Shown here piece after piece: positions 8,529-15,087 of a stretch of 20,549 bases of DNA. The notes under the pieces were generated by a model. It made no database searches. It worked only from the letters and a program-made list of their open reading frames with translations, and had not been told where the DNA came from. The translations under genes were made by a program, and so were the position numbers. Origin of the DNA: Euryarchaeota archaeon UBA10 (GTDB lineage Archaea; Thermoplasmatota; Poseidoniia; Poseidoniales; Poseidoniaceae); assembly GCA_002498185.1 (NCBI GenBank), contig DAGO01000027.1, forward strand, positions 1-20,549, in the 5' to 3' direction. Every line of letters starts with the position of its first letter. Position 1 is the first letter of the stretch.

Positions 8529-8535
8529 GGAGGTG
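8529..8535 (+). promoter_or_regulatory. Strong ribosome binding site ahead of an ATC codon
   Basis: GGAGGTG is a near-perfect match to the 16S 3' end and lies five bases before ATC at 8541. No ATG, GTG or TTG occurs in that frame between the upstream stop at 8520 and TTG at 8574. This is the main evidence for non-standard initiation of the following gene. Confidence 0.65.
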
Positions 8536-8540
8536 CTAAT

Positions 8541-9398
8541 ATCAGCGACGATAAACAAAATCGGCTTGCAGCATTGCGCCAAAGGGTGCGTTCCAAATTA
8601 ATTGATTCAAGAGTGGCATCTCGTAAGAGAGAACAACAAGCCGAACAAGAAATTGTAGTAAAAGCACCTAAGGTGGAAGAAGTGGGATTCCTAGAATTGG
8701 ATGACCAAGAATTAACCGAAGGGGAAAAGCGCAGAAGGCTTGCTTCTGCACTGGTAATGATTGGAGCTTTGATGGGAGTACTATCCGGTACACTTATTCT
8801 GCAAGGTAACCCTTCAGGATTGCTTAATTCATCGATTTTCAAATCAACAGATTCTCTTGATATTCACGGGTTTGTTTTAGACGAAGGTGGGTATCCTGTG
8901 GCCAATGTGACAATTGAATTGGTCGACTTAGAATCGGGCACAGTAAAAGATACCATATCGGACGAGAATGGCAGATATGTGATGAATTCTGTATTGGCCA
9001 AGGAATACGAACTGCATTTAGCCAAAGAAGGGTATGAAACTGTGATTTTATCTTTCGTTCCTGAACCTATTGGAATATCGCCGATAACAATGGTTGAAGG
9101 AGAAGGTGAGAGGTACATAGACGACTACACCAAGACTCAAGGTTGGTCATTGGAAAATGCGGTAGCACTCGCAACCTTCGAAGGATTATTCACATTAGGT
9201 TGTGCATTAGTTGGAATACATGCTTCATTTGAAATCAAGAGAAAGAAGCGTTATCGAAGGACTCAAGCCCTGTGCTGGGTCGGTCTTTTCAGCAGAGGGA
9301 TGATTATTTTTGGTCCAACACTTATCTTAACTGGCATGATTTTGATCATGCTAAACAAAGATGAATTCGAAGACCAACAATTCTCGGAGGGATTGTGA
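8541..9398 (+). CDS. Membrane protein with carboxypeptidase-regulatory-like domain, likely ATC start
   Basis: The 285-residue product begins (M)SDDKQNRLAALRQ, a natural N terminus, if translation starts at ATC 8541; the first conventional codon in frame is TTG at 8574, 38 bases past the ribosome binding site. A charged N-terminal segment of about 60 residues is followed by a transmembrane helix (about 67-88). An Ig-like carboxypeptidase-regulatory-type domain follows (about 107-175, with HGFVLDEGGYPVANVTIEL and SDENGRYVM patterns), then two more helices (about 205-227 and 247-271) separated by a basic loop KRKKRYRR. Such beta domains usually act as adhesive or stabilising modules on exported proteins; no catalytic residues are apparent. 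The specific function is unknown. It lies 42 bases after the M28 gene, and the next gene starts two bases past its stop, which suggests co-transcription with the thymidylate kinase. Confidence 0.75.
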   Translation: MSDDKQNRLAALRQRVRSKLIDSRVASRKREQQAEQEIVVKAPKVEEVGFLELDDQELTEGEKRRRLASALVMIGALMGVLSGTLILQGNPSGLLNSSIFKSTDSLDIHGFVLDEGGYPVANVTIELVDLESGTVKDTISDENGRYVMNSVLAKEYELHLAKEGYETVILSFVPEPIGISPITMVEGEGERYIDDYTKTQGWSLENAVALATFEGLFTLGCALVGIHASFEIKRKKRYRRTQALCWVGLFSRGMIIFGPTLILTGMILIMLNKDEFEDQQFSEGL

Positions 9399-9399
9399 A

Positions 9400-10752
9400 A
9401 TGTACCTCATCACCGTCGAGGGTGGCGACGGTTCAGGGAAAGGTGAAGCAGTAAGGATTTTAGCTTCACTTGCAAACAGAATGGCATTTCCAAATGTACA
9501 TGTAACTCACGAGCCTAGAAGGCATAGTCAACTGGGCAAACTAGCGCTCAATGCAGTAAGTAAGGGAGAGCATACACCTCTTGAAGAGGCCGGGCTTTTT
9601 GCTGCAGATAGAGTAGACCATTCCCACACTTGGATTCGTCCACGCCTTCTCAAAGGGGACCTAGTTATTTCAGACAGGAATATACATTCCAGTTTAGTCT
9701 ATCAAGGCGTTGTAGGGGATTTAGGACTCGAGCAGGTAGCAAAAATGAATGCGGCTGCAATGGTTCCAGATTTAGTAATCTGGATTGATTGCGACCCCAG
9801 TAAGGCCATGAAAAGGATAAACTCGGGCACATTGAGGATGGCAGGAGAGAAGCACGAATATTTCGAAACAACGGAAATCCAAACCAAGATTCGTGCTGGA
9901 TTTAGCGGTATTCTGTCGGGAGAAATTGAGACACCCTATCCATTTAGCAAGTGCCTAATCATGGGTCCAGTGCTGAATGAAAGCGGACTCGACGATTTAG
10001 AAAAACAACTTTCGCAGGTGCTTAGCACATTCTTCAATCGGAGACCTGACCCACTGAATGTCAGCAGAGACGAAGTAGACAGGCACCTTCTCAAAACCCT
10101 AACAACAGGAGTGCAGACCCAACAAAGATTACCAGGAGCTCCAATACAACATTTTTCTCTACTTGAGGACTGGTTAGATGGTAAATCTCCATCACAATGG
10201 ATGCGTATTGCAGAGCAAGAATGGGATGAAGAGCGTGCTAAAGATTCTGACGTTCCAGCTAGGCCAATAGCCCATTCCTCTTGGGCCATCTTGGGTACAT
10301 TATCACTGACCGATACTACAGATGTTCCAACTCTTCACAAACAATTGGGGCCGGTTAGATCTGTAACTAAAAGGCACACTCAAAGACTAGTGAAATGGCT
10401 GGAACAAGAGAGATGGATTCACAGGCAACAAAGCCATGTTCCTTTTGCAGAGGCTCAGATGTTCAAGTTGAGGAATAGCAGGTTAGGGTATGGGCGCCTG
10501 TGTTTAGCGATGTGGCCGTTAAGGGCTGCTTTATCGAGTTGGAGAAGGGGAAATCCTGACGAAGAATGGGAAAATTGTCTGAGAGATATTATTCTTGATA
10601 CTGATGAGAAGAAAGTCCCGCTGCAGGTACGTAAAGCGGTTCAAAACGTTATTCAAAGGCTGCAGTTAATCTCCAGTGGTCATGCTGAATGTCCAGTCCC
10701 TCAAAACGAACAAGAGTTGATTGTTTGGTGGTCTACAGAGCCACCAGAGTAG
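9400..10752 (+). CDS. tmk: Thymidylate kinase fused to a long C-terminal region
   Basis: Residues 1-210 form a dTMP kinase, which phosphorylates dTMP to dTDP for DNA synthesis. The P-loop is GGDGSGKGE at 8-16. HEPRRHSQLG at 37-46, FAADRVDHSHTWIRP at 67-81 and the SDRNIHSSLVYQG segment at 91-103 are typical substrate-binding parts. The residue pair after the P-loop Lys is Gly-Glu instead of the usual Ser/Thr-Thr, a noteworthy change. Residues 211-450 have no counterpart in ordinary thymidylate kinases of about 200 residues. They are Trp- and Arg-rich, and residues 292-346 could form a winged helix (LHKQLGPVRSVTKRHTQRLV then a short hairpin), but this is a guess. The start at 9400 is chosen because similarity begins there and GGAGGG lies eight bases upstream. 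The gene abuts a convergent DUF2085 gene. Confidence 0.85.
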   Translation: MYLITVEGGDGSGKGEAVRILASLANRMAFPNVHVTHEPRRHSQLGKLALNAVSKGEHTPLEEAGLFAADRVDHSHTWIRPRLLKGDLVISDRNIHSSLVYQGVVGDLGLEQVAKMNAAAMVPDLVIWIDCDPSKAMKRINSGTLRMAGEKHEYFETTEIQTKIRAGFSGILSGEIETPYPFSKCLIMGPVLNESGLDDLEKQLSQVLSTFFNRRPDPLNVSRDEVDRHLLKTLTTGVQTQQRLPGAPIQHFSLLEDWLDGKSPSQWMRIAEQEWDEERAKDSDVPARPIAHSSWAILGTLSLTDTTDVPTLHKQLGPVRSVTKRHTQRLVKWLEQERWIHRQQSHVPFAEAQMFKLRNSRLGYGRLCLAMWPLRAALSSWRRGNPDEEWENCLRDIILDTDEKKVPLQVRKAVQNVIQRLQLISSGHAECPVPQNEQELIVWWSTEPPE

Positions 10753-11532
10753 TTACTCTTCTTCTGCTTTCATGCTAAACCTACTTCCAGATGGCAGAAC
10801 CACTCTCGAAGGGTCAAGTTCGAAATGTGCTGGCCTAGCACAAAATGAGGCCGATAAAAATGCTCCAATTAGAATACCAAAAGGCGCACCTGTCAGCAAT
10901 CTCATCATTGCATTTGACTCGTATGATGTCAACATCTGAGTAAAACCATCTATCGCCATAGGAACTGCTGCTATTGCTGCAATTGCAAGCATTGCTAGCA
11001 ACCTGCGGTCGTTTCTGTAGACTGACAGAAGCTTGTTGTCAGGAAGCATAGAGAGGAATGTATCTTTGATGGTCCAGCGATTATATCCTCTACGTGAAAA
11101 CAGGAAACCTCCAACGGCCAAACCAAAGAATATTCCTACATCCCTGACACAAACTGGCATTTGATTATCATTAATCTTCCAAGATCTTTCTGCTTTAGTA
11201 TGACAATTTAAGTCTCCGAAAGCATAGATGAAAGCAGCATAAGGGTCTAGATCACTCCACACAAATATTCCATGTTCACTTTGATTATGACCGACTTGTC
11301 CACTAGAATCGGTTTGTACGTTACCCCATGCCGAATCGGATTGATAATCAAAGGCATTTGCTCGACCCGATAATTCTGGAACTGTACCCTCTGGCAAATA
11401 GAATGGAACCAAGAAAAAAGACACAAGGAAGAAGGTAGATACGCCACCCACCCAATAGCCTACTTTCTTTTCACGAGAACGATCCTCCAAACCATTCTTC
11501 TGCATATTTTGATGCAGTAGGAATAGACGCAT
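10753..11532 (-). CDS. DUF2085 family membrane protein
   Basis: This 259-residue membrane protein carries the pattern of the DUF2085 family: Cys110-His111 followed by ERS at 115-117, PVCVRDVGIFFG at 126-137 (the family's P-x-C-x-R-x-x-G), PMAIDGFTQML at 191-201, ESN at 205-207, and RLLTGAPFG at 211-219. The function of the family is not known; the conserved Cys and His hint at metal or redox chemistry in the membrane. Helices are predicted at about 25-46, 131-147, 177-200 and 212-231. The long loop at about 50-90 between the first helix and the CH motif is polar and probably external. The start could instead be the ATG at 11505. The stop codon abuts that of the thymidylate kinase, and the start diverges from the next gene across 31 bases. 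Confidence 0.8.
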   Translation of the reverse strand: MRLFLLHQNMQKNGLEDRSREKKVGYWVGGVSTFFLVSFFLVPFYLPEGTVPELSGRANAFDYQSDSAWGNVQTDSSGQVGHNQSEHGIFVWSDLDPYAAFIYAFGDLNCHTKAERSWKINDNQMPVCVRDVGIFFGLAVGGFLFSRRGYNRWTIKDTFLSMLPDNKLLSVYRNDRRLLAMLAIAAIAAVPMAIDGFTQMLTSYESNAMMRLLTGAPFGILIGAFLSASFCARPAHFELDPSRVVLPSGSRFSMKAEEE

Positions 11533-11563
11533 ATGTTTTCGCCTGAATTGCTCTGGCTATAGC

Positions 11564-12253
11564 ATGGAGGAGAAGGTCGGATTCCGAAAGGGCCTCTCCG
11601 CCGCGATTGTTCTTGGCCTTTATTCCGGCTTTATGCTAGCCGTTGCAATAGCAATGGTACTGGGCAATGATGGTTTGATGACAGCTGCTTTCTTGTGGGG
11701 CCTAACCATCGTCGTGTGTGCTTTGATTCTGACTCCTTTCTTGGCACTTGGCAGGAAAAGAGGATTGCCTGAAACCGATGCCACTGTGAAAATGCTGCGC
11801 GAAGGTCTTAGCGAATTCAATGAAGGAGTCGGTGGATGGAGAGCCCTCTCTCATGTAAGAGGAGAAGGCATGGGCGCTTCTGTTTCACTATCCCATGCTT
11901 CGAACCCACTTACTATAATCGAAAAGGCGTTGAAGTTAACCACAGATTGCAAATTGATTTTCAGATTTCCAAAGAGTGACCCTTCTCTCCGTGATAGAAC
12001 GCTCCCCATTTTGGAAGAAAAGGTGGGTACTTCTAGAATACAAAGGAGGACTAAATCGCTAACTGTCGTTCCTGAAGTAATAATTGACCGTTCTGTAATA
12101 ATTACTCGCATGATGATGCTGTGTCCACCACTTATGGTAGCAGGTTCAATTGCATTCTACTCAGTTTCACCTGACCAACCTTTCCTGACAATCCTTGGCG
12201 CCCTAGCAGGAGCAATACTTGGAATGATGATTGTCACAAATAAAGGCAGGTAA
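11564..12253 (+). CDS. Four-helix membrane protein, unknown function
   Basis: I do not recognise a family. The 229-residue product has two N-terminal transmembrane helices (about 11-33 and 38-62), a central soluble segment of about 120 residues, and two C-terminal helices (about 183-201 and 206-224). The middle part contains alternating hydrophobic stretches such as CKLIFRFPK and SLTVVPEVIIDRSVII, compatible with a small alpha/beta domain, and many basic residues, so it probably faces the cytoplasm. The ATG at 11564 lies 31 bases from the start of the divergent DUF2085 gene; an AT-rich CATATGTTTT at 11530-11539 may supply the promoter for a short or absent leader. No ribosome binding site is evident. 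Confidence 0.75.
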   Translation: MEEKVGFRKGLSAAIVLGLYSGFMLAVAIAMVLGNDGLMTAAFLWGLTIVVCALILTPFLALGRKRGLPETDATVKMLREGLSEFNEGVGGWRALSHVRGEGMGASVSLSHASNPLTIIEKALKLTTDCKLIFRFPKSDPSLRDRTLPILEEKVGTSRIQRRTKSLTVVPEVIIDRSVIITRMMMLCPPLMVAGSIAFYSVSPDQPFLTILGALAGAILGMMIVTNKGR

Positions 12254-12279
12254 GGCCATTGAGACTACCCCATATCAGT

Positions 12280-12287
12280 TTTAAATA
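12280..12287 (+). promoter_or_regulatory. TATA box of a leaderless promoter
   Basis: TTTAAATA is an excellent archaeal TATA box. Its centre is 26-27 bases before the ATG at 12310, so transcription should start at or next to the start codon. No ribosome binding site is present, which fits leaderless translation. Confidence 0.7.
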
Positions 12288-12309
12288 AAATCACTAAATA
12301 GTCTAGGAT

Positions 12310-13125
12310 ATGCGAGAAATCTCTCTATTTTGGAGGAGGAATCGCTTAGAGGAGACCGATATTTCACCTCTCTTGGATATTGTTAGTTCAATAGAATTTC
12401 TTGCTTACATCAAACGGACACCTAGGGACATTCGGATCTTGGTTAAAATCAACTTCAAATCTGGCAAAACTCCTGAAGACTTGAATTCGTTATATTTCCT
12501 TGAATTGATGGACATCCACCACACTCCAGAGAGCAGTGATGAAAGTTATGTGATTAATCTGAAACTTTCTCATCCATTATCCAATTTCAATGCTAGAACG
12601 GGCGGAACTACAGCAGCACCTGGTTGCAAATTAGACAGTGAAGGGATGACCTACATCATCCAAGGAGGAAACATGCGACTAAGACTAGTTGCTGCTATGG
12701 CCAGACTGATGGCAAAACCAGACCGCATCTCGGCACGTAGCCTTGATTTGTCATCTTCTTTTGAAACCGGGCCCCTAAACGCCAAGCAATTGAAACTAGC
12801 AAAATTTGCATATGACAAGGGCTGGTATGACATCAACAAGCGAATCAGAATATCAGAAATGGCTGAAGAATTGAAAATTGCTAGAGCAACTTTAGCTGAA
12901 CATTTATCCAGAATTGAAAGCATAATTATGGACGATCTTCTTGGGTCGTTTACGAATTTTAGAATTAGTCCTGATGAATTCGAACTGTTCAAAGACATGG
13001 CTGTTGAAGATTCGAAAAATCTAGGATTTGGAGAAGATGAACAATTCAAAAAGTTGCTCCAAAACATGCATGATAACATGGAACATGAAGGAGTTCCAGA
13101 AGATGACGATTATGAAAACGAATAA
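12310..13125 (+). CDS. HTH_10 (bacterio-opsin activator-like) transcriptional regulator
   Basis: The C-terminal part carries the archaeal HTH_10 domain at about 157-211: LNAKQLKLAKFAYDKGWYDI, then ISEMAEELKIARATLAEHLSRIES. This matches the haloarchaeal Bat family layout in which the last helix of the tetra-helical unit contacts DNA. The first 150 residues do not look like a PAS or GAF domain that I can name; they may bind a small molecule or mediate dimerisation. The C terminus after 212 is acidic. The product is 271 residues and soluble, without membrane helices. The gene has a strong TATA box of its own and no ribosome binding site, so it is probably transcribed as a leaderless mRNA. It may control the methyltransferase-like/HEAT/M61 genes that follow on the same strand, although that is only inferred from position. 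Confidence 0.82.
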   Translation: MREISLFWRRNRLEETDISPLLDIVSSIEFLAYIKRTPRDIRILVKINFKSGKTPEDLNSLYFLELMDIHHTPESSDESYVINLKLSHPLSNFNARTGGTTAAPGCKLDSEGMTYIIQGGNMRLRLVAAMARLMAKPDRISARSLDLSSSFETGPLNAKQLKLAKFAYDKGWYDINKRIRISEMAEELKIARATLAEHLSRIESIIMDDLLGSFTNFRISPDEFELFKDMAVEDSKNLGFGEDEQFKKLLQNMHDNMEHEGVPEDDDYENE

Positions 13126-13163
13126 TTGTCACCTTTACATTAGTCGGGATATGAGTGGTCAAC

Positions 13164-14126
13164 ATGAGCAACCTAGACAACCTACTCAGCAACCTCAAGG
13201 GTTCGGGAATTGTTGTCCCAGCAGAAGTTGAAAAGGCAATGTACAAAGTTGACATTGAAGACTTTACAGAACACGACTCGTCTGGTTTTTATTATGATAG
13301 ACCGGTGGTTTTTTTGGAAACTCCAGAAGGCGGAGTTAAGACAATATCTGCTCCGCACATGATTGTTACATTACTTCACAATCTCGAATTAGAAGAGGGG
13401 CAACATATCGTAATTTATGGAGCAAAGGGCGGTTATCTCAGCGCCTTAATTGCGCACATCATTGGTGAAGATGGGAGAATTACTGTTCTAGACCCGTCCA
13501 TTGATGTTATTGAGCATATATCCAACAATTTGCGAGGATATCCTACCGTTAACTGCCAGAAAATTTCTGATTTGGACAAAATGTCACTACCGAAATTGAA
13601 TCGTGTTTTAGTAACAGGACAAATTGAAAAATTACCTGAATGGTTGAATGAAGGCTTGGAGGAAGGAGGTTTTGCTATAGCTCCGATTGGCGATAAGAAC
13701 TCGCAACGTCTACTAAAAATTGAGAAACAGAGTGAAGAATTATTCGATACAGACCTAGGTAGCGTTGTTTTTGGGCCTCTAGATATTGCTGACTCTGTTG
13801 TTGAAACACCATCTCCTTCAGAGATGGCTGAATTGATTGAACAGGTGATTGAGTTGATGAAAGACGCTCAAATTATCGAAGAAGAAGATAAGACAAAATT
13901 GTATGATTTGGTAGCTGAATTAAGGCAGTTACCAGACGACCTTCCTCCTCCAGAAGAGGTGGATGACCCTGAAGATCATCCATTACTCAAATTGATGGTC
14001 GAAAAAGGCGAGTGGTTTGTTCGATTGTGGCCAATAATACAATCCATTGTGCAAACAAGGATTGCTTCATATGATTCTCCTAGTGACTTTGAAGAAGGTA
14101 GTAGTCACTCAGATTTTATTCCTTGA
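13164..14126 (+). CDS. Protein-L-isoaspartate methyltransferase-like protein with C-terminal extension
   Basis: Residues 1-206 follow the protein-L-isoaspartate O-methyltransferase fold: VPAEVEKAM near 18-26, YYDRPV at 43-48, the active-site segment KTISAPHM at 59-66 with Ser62, then the SAM-binding strand IVIYGAKGGYLSALIA at 82-97 and acidic Asp110. The family repairs damaged aspartyl residues. Here the glycine-rich motif GxGxGY is altered to GAKGGY, so catalytic activity is uncertain. Residues 207-320 are an extra acidic, mostly helical region ending in an amphipathic segment, not part of standard family members of about 210-220 residues. A GTG at 13155 is an alternative start; the ATG at 13164 is preferred since a TATA-like TTTACAT at 13134-13140 would put the transcription start next to it. 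The next gene begins nine bases after the stop. Confidence 0.75.
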   Translation: MSNLDNLLSNLKGSGIVVPAEVEKAMYKVDIEDFTEHDSSGFYYDRPVVFLETPEGGVKTISAPHMIVTLLHNLELEEGQHIVIYGAKGGYLSALIAHIIGEDGRITVLDPSIDVIEHISNNLRGYPTVNCQKISDLDKMSLPKLNRVLVTGQIEKLPEWLNEGLEEGGFAIAPIGDKNSQRLLKIEKQSEELFDTDLGSVVFGPLDIADSVVETPSPSEMAELIEQVIELMKDAQIIEEEDKTKLYDLVAELRQLPDDLPPPEEVDDPEDHPLLKLMVEKGEWFVRLWPIIQSIVQTRIASYDSPSDFEEGSSHSDFIP

Positions 14127-14130
14127 GGTG
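14125..14130 (+). promoter_or_regulatory. Ribosome binding site deciding a TTG start
   Basis: GAGGTG, overlapping the stop codon of the previous gene, lies five bases before TTG at 14136. The next in-frame ATG is 25 codons downstream, inside the first repeat, so TTG is the likely start. Confidence 0.65.
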
Positions 14131-14135
14131 AGAAA

Positions 14136-15086
14136 TTGACAAACATAGATGGTGAAATTTCTCGATTATCCAATAAGGATGTAAAAATCCGTAGAAGGGC
14201 CGTTAGAATGCTGTTCGAGGAGAACAACCCTCGGGCACTCAAAGGTTTTGTCAAGTTACTCGAAGATTCGGATTTCTGGTTTCGAAATAAATCTCTTGAT
14301 GCTCATCGCAAATGGGCCAACTCTGCACAAGACTTGGTACCATTACTAGAGAACCACAAAAGATTGGCTGCAGAGTTACTACAACGAATAGACGCTCCTG
14401 AAATTGCCATAGAATTGCTCAAGGAAGATGATTACATCACAAGGAGTTTCGCAGCACAAAGTTTGGCAAAAAATGAGGACTTACACCTCAAATTCGCAGA
14501 GGACGAGCACCATTCAGTGAGAATTATTGCTGCTGAAAATTCAGTAGATGAAAATTTGATTTCATCACTTATAGAGGATAAACATTCTTCGGTTCGAAGA
14601 ATGGCCATATCCAGTGCTGCTAAGAATAAATTGAAACTAAGTTCACAGACGCTTGAATCTGGTCTTTCATCTAGCGATCCCGCTCTACGCTCTTTGGTTG
14701 CCTCATTAGCTGTAACCGCTGGAGGTGATGTTTTAGAGAAAGCATGCAAAGACAGCAATCCCAAAGTGCGCAAATCTATTGCCGAAACATTACGACTGGA
14801 AGTAACTGAAGTAGATGAAAGAATAGATTTGATTGCTGGAATAAATCCTGAGATAATTTTGCGCTGGTTGCGTTCAAAGCACGACCCAAAATCATCATCA
14901 CTTCGTTGGACTATGATCGAGAATACATCTCTCAATTCAAGAATACGCTCAAAGTTAATTGAGCAGATGGATGGTAGAAATGATGTGGACAGGCAAAGAC
15001 TAGCCATCATTTCTGAGGATGTTTCAACTCTCGTCAAGATTGCTGCAGATAATCTATCTGAATCTTTGAATGAACTGGAGGGATAA
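14136..15086 (+). CDS. HEAT-repeat protein, TTG start
   Basis: The 316-residue product is built from about five or six short helical repeats of HEAT or PBS-lyase type, recognisable by motifs such as DVKIRRRAVRMLFE (15-28), HHSVRIIAAENS, HSSVRRMAISSAA (150-162), DPALRSLVASLA and NPKVRKSIAETL (209-220). Such alpha-solenoids serve as protein-binding scaffolds; no catalytic motif is seen. There is no signal peptide or membrane segment, so it should be cytoplasmic. It lies nine bases after the methyltransferase-like gene and two bases before the M61 peptidase gene, with good ribosome binding sites for both it and M61, so these three are very likely one transcription unit. It might bring the other two products together, which is inference only. 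Confidence 0.85.
   Translation: MTNIDGEISRLSNKDVKIRRRAVRMLFEENNPRALKGFVKLLEDSDFWFRNKSLDAHRKWANSAQDLVPLLENHKRLAAELLQRIDAPEIAIELLKEDDYITRSFAAQSLAKNEDLHLKFAEDEHHSVRIIAAENSVDENLISSLIEDKHSSVRRMAISSAAKNKLKLSSQTLESGLSSSDPALRSLVASLAVTAGGDVLEKACKDSNPKVRKSIAETLRLEVTEVDERIDLIAGINPEIILRWLRSKHDPKSSSLRWTMIENTSLNSRIRSKLIEQMDGRNDVDRQRLAIISEDVSTLVKIAADNLSESLNELEG
15077..15082 (+). promoter_or_regulatory. Ribosome binding site of the M61 gene
   Basis: GGAGGG lies within the last codons of the HEAT gene, five bases before the ATG at 15088. It excludes the longer in-frame start at 15070. Confidence 0.7.
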
Positions 15087-15087
15087 A

